A stretch of 64,000 bases of DNA from Pyrenophora tritici-repentis (taxonomy: Eukaryota; Ascomycota; Dothideomycetes; Pleosporales; Pleosporaceae): contig NC_089392.1 in the NCBI RefSeq assembly GCF_003171515.1, positions 1,054,001 through 1,118,000 on the forward strand, read 5' to 3'. Below are positions 11,273 to 21,624 of this stretch, piece after piece (position 1 is the stretch's first letter; each line of letters opens with the position of its first letter). A model generated the notes under the pieces. That model was not told the DNA's origin, ran no database searches, and was given only the letters and a program-made list of their open reading frames with translations. Both the position numbers and the translations under genes were made by a program.

Positions 11273-12656
11273 TACGCTTCTTCTCGTTGGTGAGCGCTTC
11301 GCGGAGCCGCTCATTCTCGTGTTGTAGTAGGGAAGTTTGAACAGCCATAGCGTGGACTGTGTGTGAGAGCTTTTTCGTTGGCTCTACTGCTTCCTCCCTT
11401 ACTACTACGCGCAGAAGTCGCTCTATTTTCCTCCAATCGCTCGCACTTATTACTGAAGTTATACTATCGCTCGAAGAAGGCCGTGTAGCATCTGCAGAGG
11501 CGTAACGTGCGAGTATTTGCTGAGGATCGAATGGAGAGAGGCCCGTGCATTGGAAGCTTTTGAGGATAGATTTGGAGTGAAACGATACGTCCCAGGCGAT
11601 ATAGAACAGGCGGAAGAAGTCGCACTTGGTGATGGATGAGAGACCTTGACACATATCCATAAAATCCGCGAGAACTTTACTGTACGCGCCCGCTAATGGT
11701 GAGAACATTACCACATTAAGCGGTTGCAAAGTATGAGTTGAGTGTGGGGGAAACACAGCTAATAGTATCTTGTTTTTGTCGCAGAAGTTGATAAAGTCTA
11801 TCGTTACGTGTGAGCCGTGGCCATTAAGTATAAGCAGCTGGTATTGTAGTCGTGCCTTTATTTTTGTCTCGCGATCGAAGACCTGTTGAAGCCACGCAAG
11901 GCCTATGTCGTTGCTAGTCCACCCGCTTAGTGATGAAGTGAAGAAGCACTTATGTAGTGATGGATCAAAGTCTTGTAACCATGAGTCTTGAATGTTTCCT
12001 GACGCTGCCTGATAGATGAGAGCAGGCGTGAGAGCACTCCCACCGGCACAGATACACGCCAGCAGGGTTATCCACTCACGATTGCCATCCTGTAGCAGAG
12101 TTTTCATCTCTCCAGACTCATAGCGACGCCTGCTAAACACCCTCTTCATCTTTGATAGCACACCAATCAAGAAACCCTTCTCATCCATATTGTATGTGTG
12201 GCGCGGTTCGACGTTGTACTGCTCGATTTTTTGCTGCAAAAGGTCGACATACAACCTATACTTAGCGCTAGAATCAGCTTTGTGGCGGTTGCTGTCCTTG
12301 CCGGAGGTCCATCGTGATAGTAGATCAAGCTTATGTTGCTCGATAAACCTGTCTGCCCAGCATTTTCCTACGTATTTTCGAGCAATATTAGAGGCGAAGT
12401 TGCGTATCATTTCTCTTGTAGGTGGCAAGCCGCGCTTAGAGAGTCCATCAATGTATTGTATAAGCTGTAACTCCTGCGCTGCATTGAGGTGTCGCTGCTC
12501 GACGTAACCCTGTTTACGCGACGCGCACACCCCGCGGTGTCTCCGTGATAGCGTTGATCAATTGCAGTCATATTCTTTCGCAACCTGTGTATAATTGGGT
12601 GATTCTCTAAGCTTCAGCGATTCCAAAGCTGCAAGAGCTGCGTCAATAGGGTCCAT
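11270..12656 (-). pseudogene. pogo-like DDE transposase, catalytically inactivated
   Basis: From MDPIDAALAAL (12656) this is a pogo/Fot-type transposase with an N-terminal psq-like helix-turn-helix, a Tc5/CENP-B-type DNA-binding domain (RGLPPTREMIRNFAS) and a DDE core. A TGA at 12560-12558 breaks the frame after the first helix-turn-helix and the frame resumes unchanged. The first catalytic Asp (NMDEKGF) is intact. The second block reads LNGHGSH and the third LQPLN, both with Asn where the family has Asp. The C terminus is cut at KKRRQRGRN by fusion with the gypsy fragment. Terminal repeats were not found. Confidence 0.88.
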
Positions 12657-12776
12657 ATTGGCTGAGAAATGTGGTGTTGAAGATTTGTTGTGAATGTTGT
12701 TGATCGTGCACGAGCCCATGCCGTGCACGAGCCGATGAAACACTGTATACTCGTTGCCTTTGTCCTGTGCCATCAC

Positions 12777-13195
12777 AGCTAAGGCCTGCCATCACCGATG
12801 TCAGCCCCAGTATGTGATGGCTGCCATCACCCTTAGGTTATGCCATCATTGATGGCACCGTCTTGGCGTGATGGCAGTCACGTAATCCTTGGCGCGCCCC
12901 GCGCGGGTCATCACCTTGTGACTTACGCGACGGTTGGCCTCCAACCTCGCATCCTTTGTCTAGGGGAGACATCTGGTATTTGTTCGTAACAGCTAGCAGG
13001 GAGGACGGTTGACCCGCACGAGCCACAGCGTTATGAGCTTCCGGCGATAGAGGAATATCAATTTATAGATACTAGCAGGAGCTGGGTAGCTTAAGTTAAT
13101 CTAAAGCGTATAAGGTATAGCTCCCGCTAAGCGAGGCTGATGAGAAAGAGCGCGAAGTGTAGATACCGGAAGCCGATTCTGCAAGCGAGTGTAGT
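12777..13195. other. Non-coding flank of the pogo relic
   Basis: Contains short GTGATGGC/GCCATCAC inverted units at about 12790-12890 and GC-rich sequence around 12890-12930. These may be remains of the 5' terminal region of the pogo element. No gene is supported. Confidence 0.4.
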
Positions 13196-13598
13196 ATGAC
13201 AGTGCAAGAGTACCGATTACAACTAGACGAGCACAGAGAACTCGCTATAGAGTATAGCGGTGACTTGTCTAAAGGCAGAATTCAAGAGTCTGGCGTGGAA
13301 GACCCTGTACCTACTGCGCTGTTTCTTTCCATAGACCAGATTAGCCGTGATCATGCGTTTGCCGCTGACTATCTGTTTCTTGCTGCAAGCGTAGACCGAA
13401 AAGCCATTTCGCTCGATCTTCTAGAGGCAGTCTCGATGCAAGCAAGAGAAGATGCTATCAGGATGCTTGACAAGTATGCGCTCGTCACCAGACGACCTGC
13501 TGAGTCTGCGCTAGATCTTCATCGACTCGTCCATCAAGCCCTACGCAAGCGACTGCAAATGCAGGGACAGGTCCAAGAATGGACTCAATGCACTACAG
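13196..13598 (+). pseudogene. NLR-like (NB-ARC/TPR) gene fragment
   Basis: The translation resembles the stretch after the NB-ARC domain of fungal NLR-type proteins: EYRLQLDEHRELAIEY, DYLFLAASVDRKAISLDLLEAV, AREDAIRMLDKYALVTRRP and LDLHRLVHQALRKRL are the winged-helix-like segment before TPR repeats. Fungal NLRs act in non-self recognition and cell death. There is no nucleotide-binding P-loop here and no TPR array afterwards. The frame runs into a MITE at 13599 right after EWTQCTT, and host-like codons (ITQL) reappear after it. This is a gene relic truncated at both ends. Family assignment is from memory of such proteins. Confidence 0.6.
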
Positions 13599-13879
13599 TA
13601 CACTCTCATGCAATTGCAGTTTTCGCTTCTTGCAAGCAATCGATCTTTCATCCTACGCGAAGCCTCTCTCGCCTGATGGTAATCTTAACAGAAGAGCGCT
13701 AGCTCCTGTCAGCAATTTCTAATGTAGGGAGACAGCAGTATCTTCTGGCCAATTAGAATAAGAAGCTTACAGAGCCCAAGTAGTTTTGGGCAAGCGCTGA
13801 CCAGTCGAGACGACAGATCGCGTGGGATGAATTCTAGGCAGGATGCAAAAAGCGGAAACCGCAAATGTATGAGAGTGTA
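13599..13879. mobile_element. MITE 1 (281 bp, TA-flanked)
   Basis: Begins TACACTCTCATGCA and ends in the inverse TGTATGAGAGTGTA-type sequence; about 27 bp at each end pair as imperfect terminal inverted repeats. The TA at both outer edges fits a Tc1/mariner-type target. It sits inside the NLR-like fragment. Confidence 0.8.
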
Positions 13880-13888
13880 TCACACAGC

Positions 13889-14174
13889 TACACTCTCATG
13901 CACTTGCGGTTTCCGGTTCTTGTAAGCAGTCGACCTTTAATCCCACGCCAAGAACTTTCGTCTAATCACGACCTTAACCGAGTAATACTAACTTAGCTGC
14001 TGTTAACAATGCTATGAGTCAATCGTCTGCCAAATGTCAGGAGTAATTAAAGCCCATCGTTTGCAGAGCCTGATCCCTTTTGGACAAGCGCATACTAGGT
14101 AGGTAAATGTGCTGCGTGGGATCAAAGGCGAGCGGCATGGAAAAAAGCGGAAGCTGCAAGTGCATGAGAGTGTA
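13889..14174. mobile_element. MITE 2 (286 bp), same family as MITE 1
   Basis: Begins TACACTCTCATGCACTTG and ends CAAGTGCATGAGAGTGTA, a terminal inverted repeat of about 30 bp. It is separated from MITE 1 by only 9 bp and has similar internal sequence and the same orientation. TA flanks it at both ends. Confidence 0.82.
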
Positions 14175-14559
14175 TAAGTAAACTTCGCTCTATCCTACTA
14201 TTGACTTAGAAGATGATATAGCAGCGTTCGAATTGATGACACGAGATGCAAAGAAGACTTTCAAAGCTGTGAAGGATATCTTGTCGTCAAGCCTGCTGTT
14301 TGAGCACCTTATTATGAACCGGTTCGCTGTTACCAAAATTCTAAACTACAGAACAGAAAGCCCGTGTGTCTATCAACCGAGTAACTAGCTTAGTCGAAAT
14401 CAGGACTTCAAGCAACTGCAAACCCTCTAGACCGGCCGGTTCAACCCGTTGCTTCAACGTGAGCAGTTTGTCTTGAGGTGATTGGCCAGTGTCGCGCGTC
14501 GGTGCTTAAGTTTCTGACTAGTTTAGTCTAGTCCATTGTAGTGCTCTGGCGCTCTGGCG
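14175..14559. other. No gene seen
   Basis: After MITE 2 the sequence may continue the NLR-like relic in shifted frames for a short distance (SKLRSI). Beyond that no coding or repeat structure is supported. Confidence 0.4.
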
Positions 14560-15288
14560 TCAAGCAAGTAACTTACTTGGTCGATGGACACACTGAAAAC
14601 TGGAAGAAGAAGTATCACAAGCTCGAAGAGGAGCATCGCCGTCTTCCAGGTAGTGCTCCTCGCTTCTTACAAAGTTCCGCTCAGCAGCTTCCAAACGCAG
14701 ACTCTGCAACAGTAGCCGCCTCAAATCGGATTGGTTCAAAAGAAGTTTGTCCCATTCCTCCACGGTTCCATGAACGCGATCTTGTCTCCCGAAGTTTGTA
14801 GCAGTCAAATCCACATACAGCTCTCGAAGCTTCGAAGCTTTGGCGTTGTTGTCACACACGAACTGCACATCGTGCGTCGAGATAGACCTGGCGAGGATCT
14901 TGGTTGTATGTTGTTCATAAAGACGCCTCATAGCATGATTCTTGAAGTCAGTGCATAATAACTTATCGCCAAGGACCCAACATTCGGCGTCGATACTGAC
15001 GCTATCGGTTCTAGTGCGAAAGGACGCCGACAGTGGTTCGGTCGTGTAATCTCCGTAGTACAGCCATTCAACGAAAAGCGCAAAGACAGTGGGTTTGTCG
15101 TCCGGGAGCTCGATTAGGTTCTCGCGACATTCCTTGAAGTCTCGATAAGAAGCAGTTGCAAGGAAAGGTGAGTGGTGCGAGATCAAGCGCTTGGGTAAGA
15201 ACCAATTGACTGAAAGGTCGGCAGGACTGTGTATAGAGGTTGCTGTGCCGACGCGGATTTCAATCGTGGGGCCGGTAAGACTGCGCAT
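14560..15288 (-). CDS. BTB/POZ domain protein
   Basis: A single open frame of 242 residues. The first 110 or so form a BTB fold in the style common in filamentous fungi: TIEIRVG, LISHHSPFLATA, ENLIELPDDKPTVFALFVEWLYYGDY. BTB domains mediate dimerisation and, in some proteins, recruit Cul3 ubiquitin ligase. The rest (WVLGDKLLCTDFKNHAMRRLY and a helical tail) matches the BACK-like region of such proteins; no kelch or ankyrin repeats follow. The start at 15288 is the first in-frame ATG. An upstream exon cannot be excluded. Target and role are unknown. Confidence 0.72.
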   Translation of the reverse strand: MRSLTGPTIEIRVGTATSIHSPADLSVNWFLPKRLISHHSPFLATASYRDFKECRENLIELPDDKPTVFALFVEWLYYGDYTTEPLSASFRTRTDSVSIDAECWVLGDKLLCTDFKNHAMRRLYEQHTTKILARSISTHDVQFVCDNNAKASKLRELYVDLTATNFGRQDRVHGTVEEWDKLLLNQSDLRRLLLQSLRLEAAERNFVRSEEHYLEDGDAPLRACDTSSSSFQCVHRPSKLLA

Positions 15289-17233
15289 ATCAATCTTGTG
15301 GCCTGTAGATAGGGCTATTGGGGTACATACAGGGCAAGATGGCTGTTATGCTTCTTGTCATCGGTCCGTGGCAATCTTTGTAAGGGCTGAGTGGAGAGCA
15401 TTGTTGAAACATCATCTCTTTGCCTAGCAGATGGTGCGTGTCCCCGTTCGTAATCTGCCAACCTGAGTTCTTCAAGGCTGAATTTAGCACACTCTTCCTG
15501 AGCAGAGATAGCTTGATATTGGTCCCTTCCGGAACCATAGGATGAAGGCTCTGTGTAGGGGACTAGTTGCACTGCGGCCGTGCCGTTGTTTACCAGTGAT
15601 GGATCTTCCAGCGGTGATTAGCCGAGAGACATCCGATTACCCAGTCGGTGCAATGGATAAGAGCAGTCAGGCTCAAGTGGGCGCATACCAGGCAGATCCG
15701 AGAAACTATGCGGACGCGTCAGTGATTGCTCGTGGAGGATGCATTATAAAAGCCGTATGCACCTCATTCTGCATACGTATGTGCCGTGCGCTCAGAGTTT
15801 TGCGCAGTTGACCGCTGGTAACGCTGTTATAAATACAGTGGTATGACTCTGCGAGCCGTTCGATGCAATGATAAGATTGAGAGGTGATGAAGCACGATGC
15901 GCGAACATGTAAATATTCAGAGGCTCGCGTCAGTGAAATGCCACTTGGCGACCTGTGTGTCGATGAGTGGGGAACGTGGTGGCGTCAGCCGATCTAGGTC
16001 CTGCTCGGTGCTATTTGCCAACATTATCTCTGTCCAACCCGACTATGATCAAGGGTTTCTCCGCACCCACGCCTGTAAAACTGTGGCATAGTTGCCATTT
16101 ACCTCCTCAACTATTCCTACCGAAGGCGCATTCTTGGCTGGCAACGATGGGTCATTGGTCTCGCGACGGACAAAGCGATCGTTGGCGTCATTTCTCCTGC
16201 GCGGAGCTTGGGGAAGCCTGGCTGTTTGGGTGACGCGGTTGGCCCCAGCTTGCCCTCGAACCTCCCGCTGGCTTCCCGCAACCCCATCCATTTTCTTCTC
16301 GGCCTCGCTGTCGCACTTTGCCAACGGATCTCACCTTCTCGTCTCCGCCCTCAACATCACCTTGCGTCCGCGCTTCGCCTGCTCGCCCCGTGCTCGCTCA
16401 CTCCGCCCCGCGCTCGTCTCCGACTCCTCTCGTCATTTCGTTATCTCGTCATTTCGTCGCCCGTCACCCATCAAGCCCTTGCCGCCCTATTTGTCTTCAA
16501 CATGCAATCGCAATCGGGCATATCTAAGCGATAAACGAAGAGGGACGCCGTCAAAGACCGCCAGCGGCAGGCGAAGGCACGATCGTTAGAGGCGCACAGA
16601 CTGGTTCGCCATCGTCTTCCCTTCCGGGTCCCTGCTGTGCCACGCGTCTACCTTGCAGTGTCGAACTTTGGCCCGAAGCAAGCGCCTTGTCTTAGAAAAA
16701 AAGCAGTCTGACAGAATGTCAAAGACGGGCCGCTGACCACAGTTGCTCACAACGGCACTATCACCCATGGTGGCATGCTGGGCCCGAATTATGTGGCCGA
16801 CTCCATCATCTCATGATACGCCGCGATTCCCCTCCCTAACTGCGTACCTGGAAACGACTCTCAGGGACGTATGTTCTACAGCCTGCACATATATCAATAA
16901 CCAACCAAAGGCTAGAATCCCTTCCAGAACAGCAGCGGCTGACGGCGACACCTTCCTCTAGACCTGGACTCACTTGTGGTCCAAGTACTCGTGTATCTTG
17001 CGTGCATCTTATTCATCTTCGCTGGTGGGCGCTTTGCATTGTGATCTACTACGGACACTCGGAACAAGTTTATTTGCATACGACCGTGCCATTGACGCGC
17101 AACAGCTGAATCACCTGCTCATAGGCTCCAGAACAAGCCGTGTGCGGCTGCATCAATATCTCAGTAGAGAGACTGTGCAGCCCTATAGGTGTATACTATC
17201 TGTGCACCTGGCCTATCTGGACCTCTTTCTCCA
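15289..17233. other. Intergenic, no supported gene
   Basis: Several short frames occur on both strands but none has recognisable motifs, splice logic or composition typical of coding sequence. A pyrimidine-rich tract around 16240-16530 looks like a promoter or 5' leader, yet no coding region starts from it in a way I can defend. Confidence 0.4.
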
Positions 17234-18279
17234 CTATCTTCCATCACCATTCTGCCGTGCGAGGGCTGCGCAGATATCTCGCAAGCACGTATCGTCTTGA
17301 TACTTCGGTCGAGGCGTCTTAAATATCTTCTTCCCCTTTTCTCCTTTCTTCGGCCATGCAAGGCGTCTTTTCTCCTCTTTATGCTGTTCGAGGGCTTTCT
17401 GACTGGTGAATGTACAACCGCACATACAGGCAAACCTAGCTAGCAAAGGCCCAACCTGCATTAACACGGGCTCCAATTCCAGGGAAGCGAAAGAAGAGAC
17501 CAAGGAGCTGTCTTGTTGGTTTTGAGTAAGGGACTCGTCGGCTGGCCGGCTATGATACAAACAGTCGTGGTTGTGTAGCTCAAGGACTCGTTGAGTCTCG
17601 AAGACATGGCCGTATGTGCAGGAGATAGGCGAAGCTAAAGTGAGCACTGAAGAGGGGACAATGCCTGGTACTGGTTTTGAAGCTGGGGAAATCGAAGTTG
17701 GAGGTGAATGTGGAGCCATGAATGGCTCCAAAGCTGGCGTTGTGCCTTTGAGTGTAGATCCGGATCTAGGCTCTCCTGCCTGACGAGTCTTCGAATACCG
17801 TAAATGATCTTCCAGCCTGCTCTCGTTCGTAAAGCTTTGTCCACAAGGGCACAGCATCTTCTGTGCTGTAGCTTCTGCCGGTGCAATGGGATTCTTCTCG
17901 GCCGCTAATACCGGATCTGCACTTGAATCTAATTCTGGGACCTGGATCAAACCCAATGCAGTTGAACGCGCATTCATTTGTTGCTTATAGACTGCACAGT
18001 GGCATCCGTGTCTTTGAAGTTGATCGTGATTCTTGAATGTGCTGTCGCACCAACAGGCTACAGAGGCCACGGGCCTTGGCGTTGAAGCTGGAATTGAAGC
18101 TCTAGCAGGAACCGTGGCGGCCCTTCGACTGGGGCTTGAAGTCATAGAAATGGCATCTCTTGCTTTCAGATGGATTCCACAGAGCCATTTATGCTCCAGT
18201 ACGTCTCCACGTTCTCGAAGCTTTCACCGCAGGGGCAGCGAACCTGGAGTGTGTTGATTCTTCCTGCTGCGTCCGCCAT
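17234..18279 (-). pseudogene. CxC zinc-finger-like repeat protein, frameshifted in first finger
   Basis: The product has five variants of a C-x-C/Y...F...L-x2-H unit: CPCGESF, CWCDSTF, CPCGQSF, CTYGHVF and CMCGCTF, each followed by a Leu and His about 9-12 residues later, as in degenerate C2H2 fingers. The main frame runs from MTSSPSRR at 18145. Upstream, MADAAGRIN (ATG at 18279) opens the first finger but the frame shifts between its Cys pair and its LEHKWLCGIH part near 18210. Nucleic-acid binding is likely from the fold but not shown. Either the gene is dead, or 18145 is now used as start. A sequencing error is also possible. Confidence 0.55.
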
Positions 18280-19414
18280 TTCGACCTCCGGATAAGATGA
18301 GGCAATGTCAACGAATAGTAAGCGTGGGGCTAAAGGTAGGTGGTGTTGTAAACTTGATCTACGTTAGCAACCGTGGCGTAAGGTCTCCGTAGTTAGATTG
18401 GGCCACTCACCAAGTATCATATTCTACACATCTAGAAAGCCTCGTACGTAACAGTGCGTAACTTAGTATGTTATGCTTCTTGAGCTCAGCCTACCCCGCA
18501 TCTGTCTATGAAAGGGGAAGTGGCAAGTTGATGTCAGATGATAGACTGACATGTTCCACCAGCAAGCGGCCCACACTAGTAAGTGGCCCACCCCACCTAG
18601 CCAATATGATGCTGGGGTATAGGCCTAAACCCCAGCATGATATTGGCTAGGTTAGGTTAGGTTAGCCTGAACCATTGCACTGGAGATTCGGGATACGGAT
18701 GGGTATGATGACATTTTGATGGGAGCAGATCATGATGGTAGGATGGTGGAGCAACAGAGAGAAGCATCGCATTCATCTTCGATACGTACTTGTGTTAACA
18801 GTCGTTTTCAAGACCGTAAATTGCGGCTTTTGACGTAAGCCAGTGACGAATGCTTTCGGTCCTCGTACCGTCACTTGTACCACATCCCTTATTGCGCAGC
18901 GCTCAGCCCCTGCTATATACCCCGCTCTACGTGCTTCACGATTGCCATTGACACTTATACAGAATTAAATCATGGCTCTGCATCGAATTCGTGTTCTTTC
19001 TCATCAAACATATCATGTCTCTTAGCATGCTGCTATGTCCGCAAATCGATGTGCTCTACTGGACTGTATCGCAAGTCTATGTCCAATGTCCTTATTGTGA
19101 GGAAATACATCACCACGGTGTTGCACCTCCAAGGAAGCGTGTTTTACAGTTGTGTTTCGACTGCTTTGCAGTACGCTGCAGGCCAATTACAGTAGGAAAA
19201 TAAGAACAGAACGGGAAGGACCCAAATTTGACGCGCACAGTTCAGCCTCGGGTTTTTGTTTTCGAGCCCAGAATGCGGTGACTTTTTTGTTGCTATCAGG
19301 ACGTTGGCTGTCGCCTTCCACCACAGCCTTCTCCCACCTCAACAATTCCGACTCTAGCAGACCACAGCGGAGTCGCTCCTGTTACCCTCTATCATCGCGC
19401 ACGACCGACCCTCG
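18280..19414. other. Intergenic with a large palindrome
   Basis: Apart from the 56-bp palindrome at 18596-18651 and the short GTTAG repeats beside it, I see no gene or element. The last few hundred bases probably contain the 5' flank of the transposase relic. Confidence 0.4.
18596..18651. repeat. 56-bp near-perfect palindrome followed by GTTAG repeats
   Basis: Two 23-base arms (CCTAGCCAATATGATGCTGG-type and its inverse, one mismatch) meet at TAGGCCTA, so the whole is palindromic about 18623. It is followed by three GTTAG units (18649-18664). It could extrude as a cruciform or be the fused ends of a fold-back element. Confidence 0.75.
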
Positions 19415-21080
19415 ATGCAGGACAAGGCGCAAAGTCAGCAGTACCTAACACCGTGGGAAGAAAGTGCGCTCGTGAAATTCATCTTACAGATGTCAGGCCT
19501 TGGGCAGCCCGTGCGAATTAAGTACATCCTCTCCCTCGCCTTCATAGCCGCTCGAACGCGACCCCCGACAGACAGACCTCTTAAACCTCCGGGTAAGAAC
19601 TGGGCAAAGGCTTTCGAGAAACGTCACCCACAAACGGCAGCGAGACGGATTATGGCGATAGACTGGAACCGCCACGACAAGAACACCGCGGCCAAGATGA
19701 CACACTGGCTCGAGGCGATAGGGCAGATCTTACGCAACCCAGCTATCCTAGCGGATAATGTCTATAACATGGACGAGACTGGGGTCATGCTATCAATGCT
19801 TGGCTCTGTAAAAGCCCTCATAGGTAAGGATGGCAAACGAAATTATGGAGGCGGGCGCGTGAAGCGAACGACAGTTACTGCTATCGAGTGCATTAGCGCT
19901 GACGGTAGGTATCTAAACCCTATGATCATTTGGCCGGCTACTACTCATCGAAGCAACTGGACTGTCTTACCCACTCCTGGTTGGCAGTATGCGTGCAATG
20001 AATCTAGATATGCCGACTCCAACATCAGCTTGCAGTGGCTCAAGTGTGTGTTTGACCCTGAGGCCAAGGAATGTGCCAACGGGAGACCCCGCGTTCTGAT
20101 TCTTGATGGCTTTACTTGGATTCCAGATTACGTGATATCCGTAGCCAAACACTGGTGTGACATCCTCCTCATACAATGGTGCGACGGCACACCAGTAAAC
20201 TATACAGATAGAGCCTGGGGCATAGATAGAATATCATCACACTTGCTTTCACTCCAGGGTTTTATCTTACCGCGAACAAATAGAACGAATAGAACGAGGA
20301 GGTGTTAATGCTATTGGCAAAGAGCATTTTACCTCGTTACACAAGCCTACGATAGAGCGAGCGTTTACGCCTAAGAACATCAAGGCTAGTTTTGCTGCAC
20401 GTGGTATGTTCCCCTTCAATCCAGAGAGAGTACTCAGGACTGTGCCCAAACTTCCGGCTGAACTAACTCTTGCGGTGACCAACGAAGTACCTTGCCAAGA
20501 CGATACATTTTTGCAAACGCCTGTAACACCAGTATCAGCAGAGGATCTTATGTCGCTGCAGAACCTAATCTTGCAAAGGGATGCTCATGCTCTTGACGAC
20601 ATGAGCAAACAGAACTTACAGCGACATTTACTGAAATTCGCCAAAGCTGCCCAATTAATCCTGACGAAGAGTGCCCTCCAGCAAAACCATACTTGACTCT
20701 CGATGGCAGTTAGTAACGAAGCTAAGCCCCGACGATCGACTAGAGTAGATATACTAGAGAAGGGGTCTGAGCAGGTGTTTACTTATGAGCATCTCTAAGG
20801 AAAACGGTTGGAGCGTGCGGAAGAGAACGCAGCTAAAGAGGCTTAAGCTAAGGCGGGACATGATCGGAAGTGCAAAAATGTTACGCAGGAGGCAGTAGAG
20901 GCCACGACGTCTGCAAGTACGGTCAGACGTGGTCGGAAGCGCAAGAGTACTGTGCTGGAAGCAGAGGCGAAATCGGCAGATGTCGGAGCTGGTCCATCAA
21001 TATCGAAGGGCAAAGTCGTGAGAGTAAGCCTTATACAGGCAGGAGTGCCAGTGATGGTACCAGTTGCAAAAACGTATTAA
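19415..21080 (+). pseudogene. pogo/Tc5-type DDE transposase relic
   Basis: The N-terminal part (LTPWEESALVKFILQMSGLGQPV, then a Tc5-type helix-turn-helix ending AARTRPPTDRPLKPPGKNWAKAFEKRHP) leads into a DDE core with YNMDETGVMLS, RTTVTAIECISADGR, PMIIWPATTHRSNW and VLILDGF. The third catalytic region should follow but 20112-20280 is scrambled. Homology resumes in another frame at about 20273 (ERIERGGVNAIGKEHFTSL, AFTPKNIKASF, MFPFNPERVLR) and continues after a stop as a basic C-terminal tail to about 21080. The element is non-functional; its terminal repeats were not identified. Confidence 0.82.
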
Positions 21081-21624
21081 GAGGTTGCTTTTTGCTAAGC
21101 GTTTAGAACTTATAATATTTGAATGGATCATCAATTACTTCAAGATGTGTTAGTGTCATTGCTTACAGTTTCGTTGGTAACAAGTTTTGGCGCTATTCCT
21201 ACTCCAGATGTCCAATCAAAAGTCGTGCAATGCGAGATATAATCACCGAAGATATCCCGAGATAAACGCGATACGCCTATGCCACAACGACCTTGGCTGC
21301 GTCGGCTTCCAAAGACGCGCTGCCGATACATGTCGCGCACCAGTACATAGCCCGGTCCACTACCATCACGATCCATGTGGACAACCTAGAGCGACGAAAG
21401 CAAGTCAGCTTAATGCTAAAAACAATCACTCTCACCTGTCGCGTTCCTCGAAAAACGAATCTCCTGTCGTCTCGCCTACATCCCACAGTCCGAAGCGATC
21501 TTACCCCTTCACGCGTCGACGAGCCCGCTCCCTCGATCAAAACTCTTACCTACCGCACCTCGCACGTGAGAACCTACGCGTTTCTCGTTTCGTGCCAGAG
21601 AAGCATGAGATCACGGCCTTCGGA
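21081..21624. other. 5' flank of kinase-like gene
   Basis: An in-frame open extension runs upstream of 21625 to 21187, but its residues are low-complexity (His, Ser, Arg rich) and carry no domain. I read it as leader sequence rather than protein. Confidence 0.35.

Noticed and set aside
3209..12656. A giant multi-element transposon (Starship-like) carrying cargo
   Set aside because: No tyrosine-recombinase captain (DUF3435-type) gene was seen anywhere in the window.
15542..16589. Several 80-165 codon frames on the plus strand
   Set aside because: No motifs, overlapping alternatives in other frames and biased composition; they look like chance frames in a GC-rich spacer.
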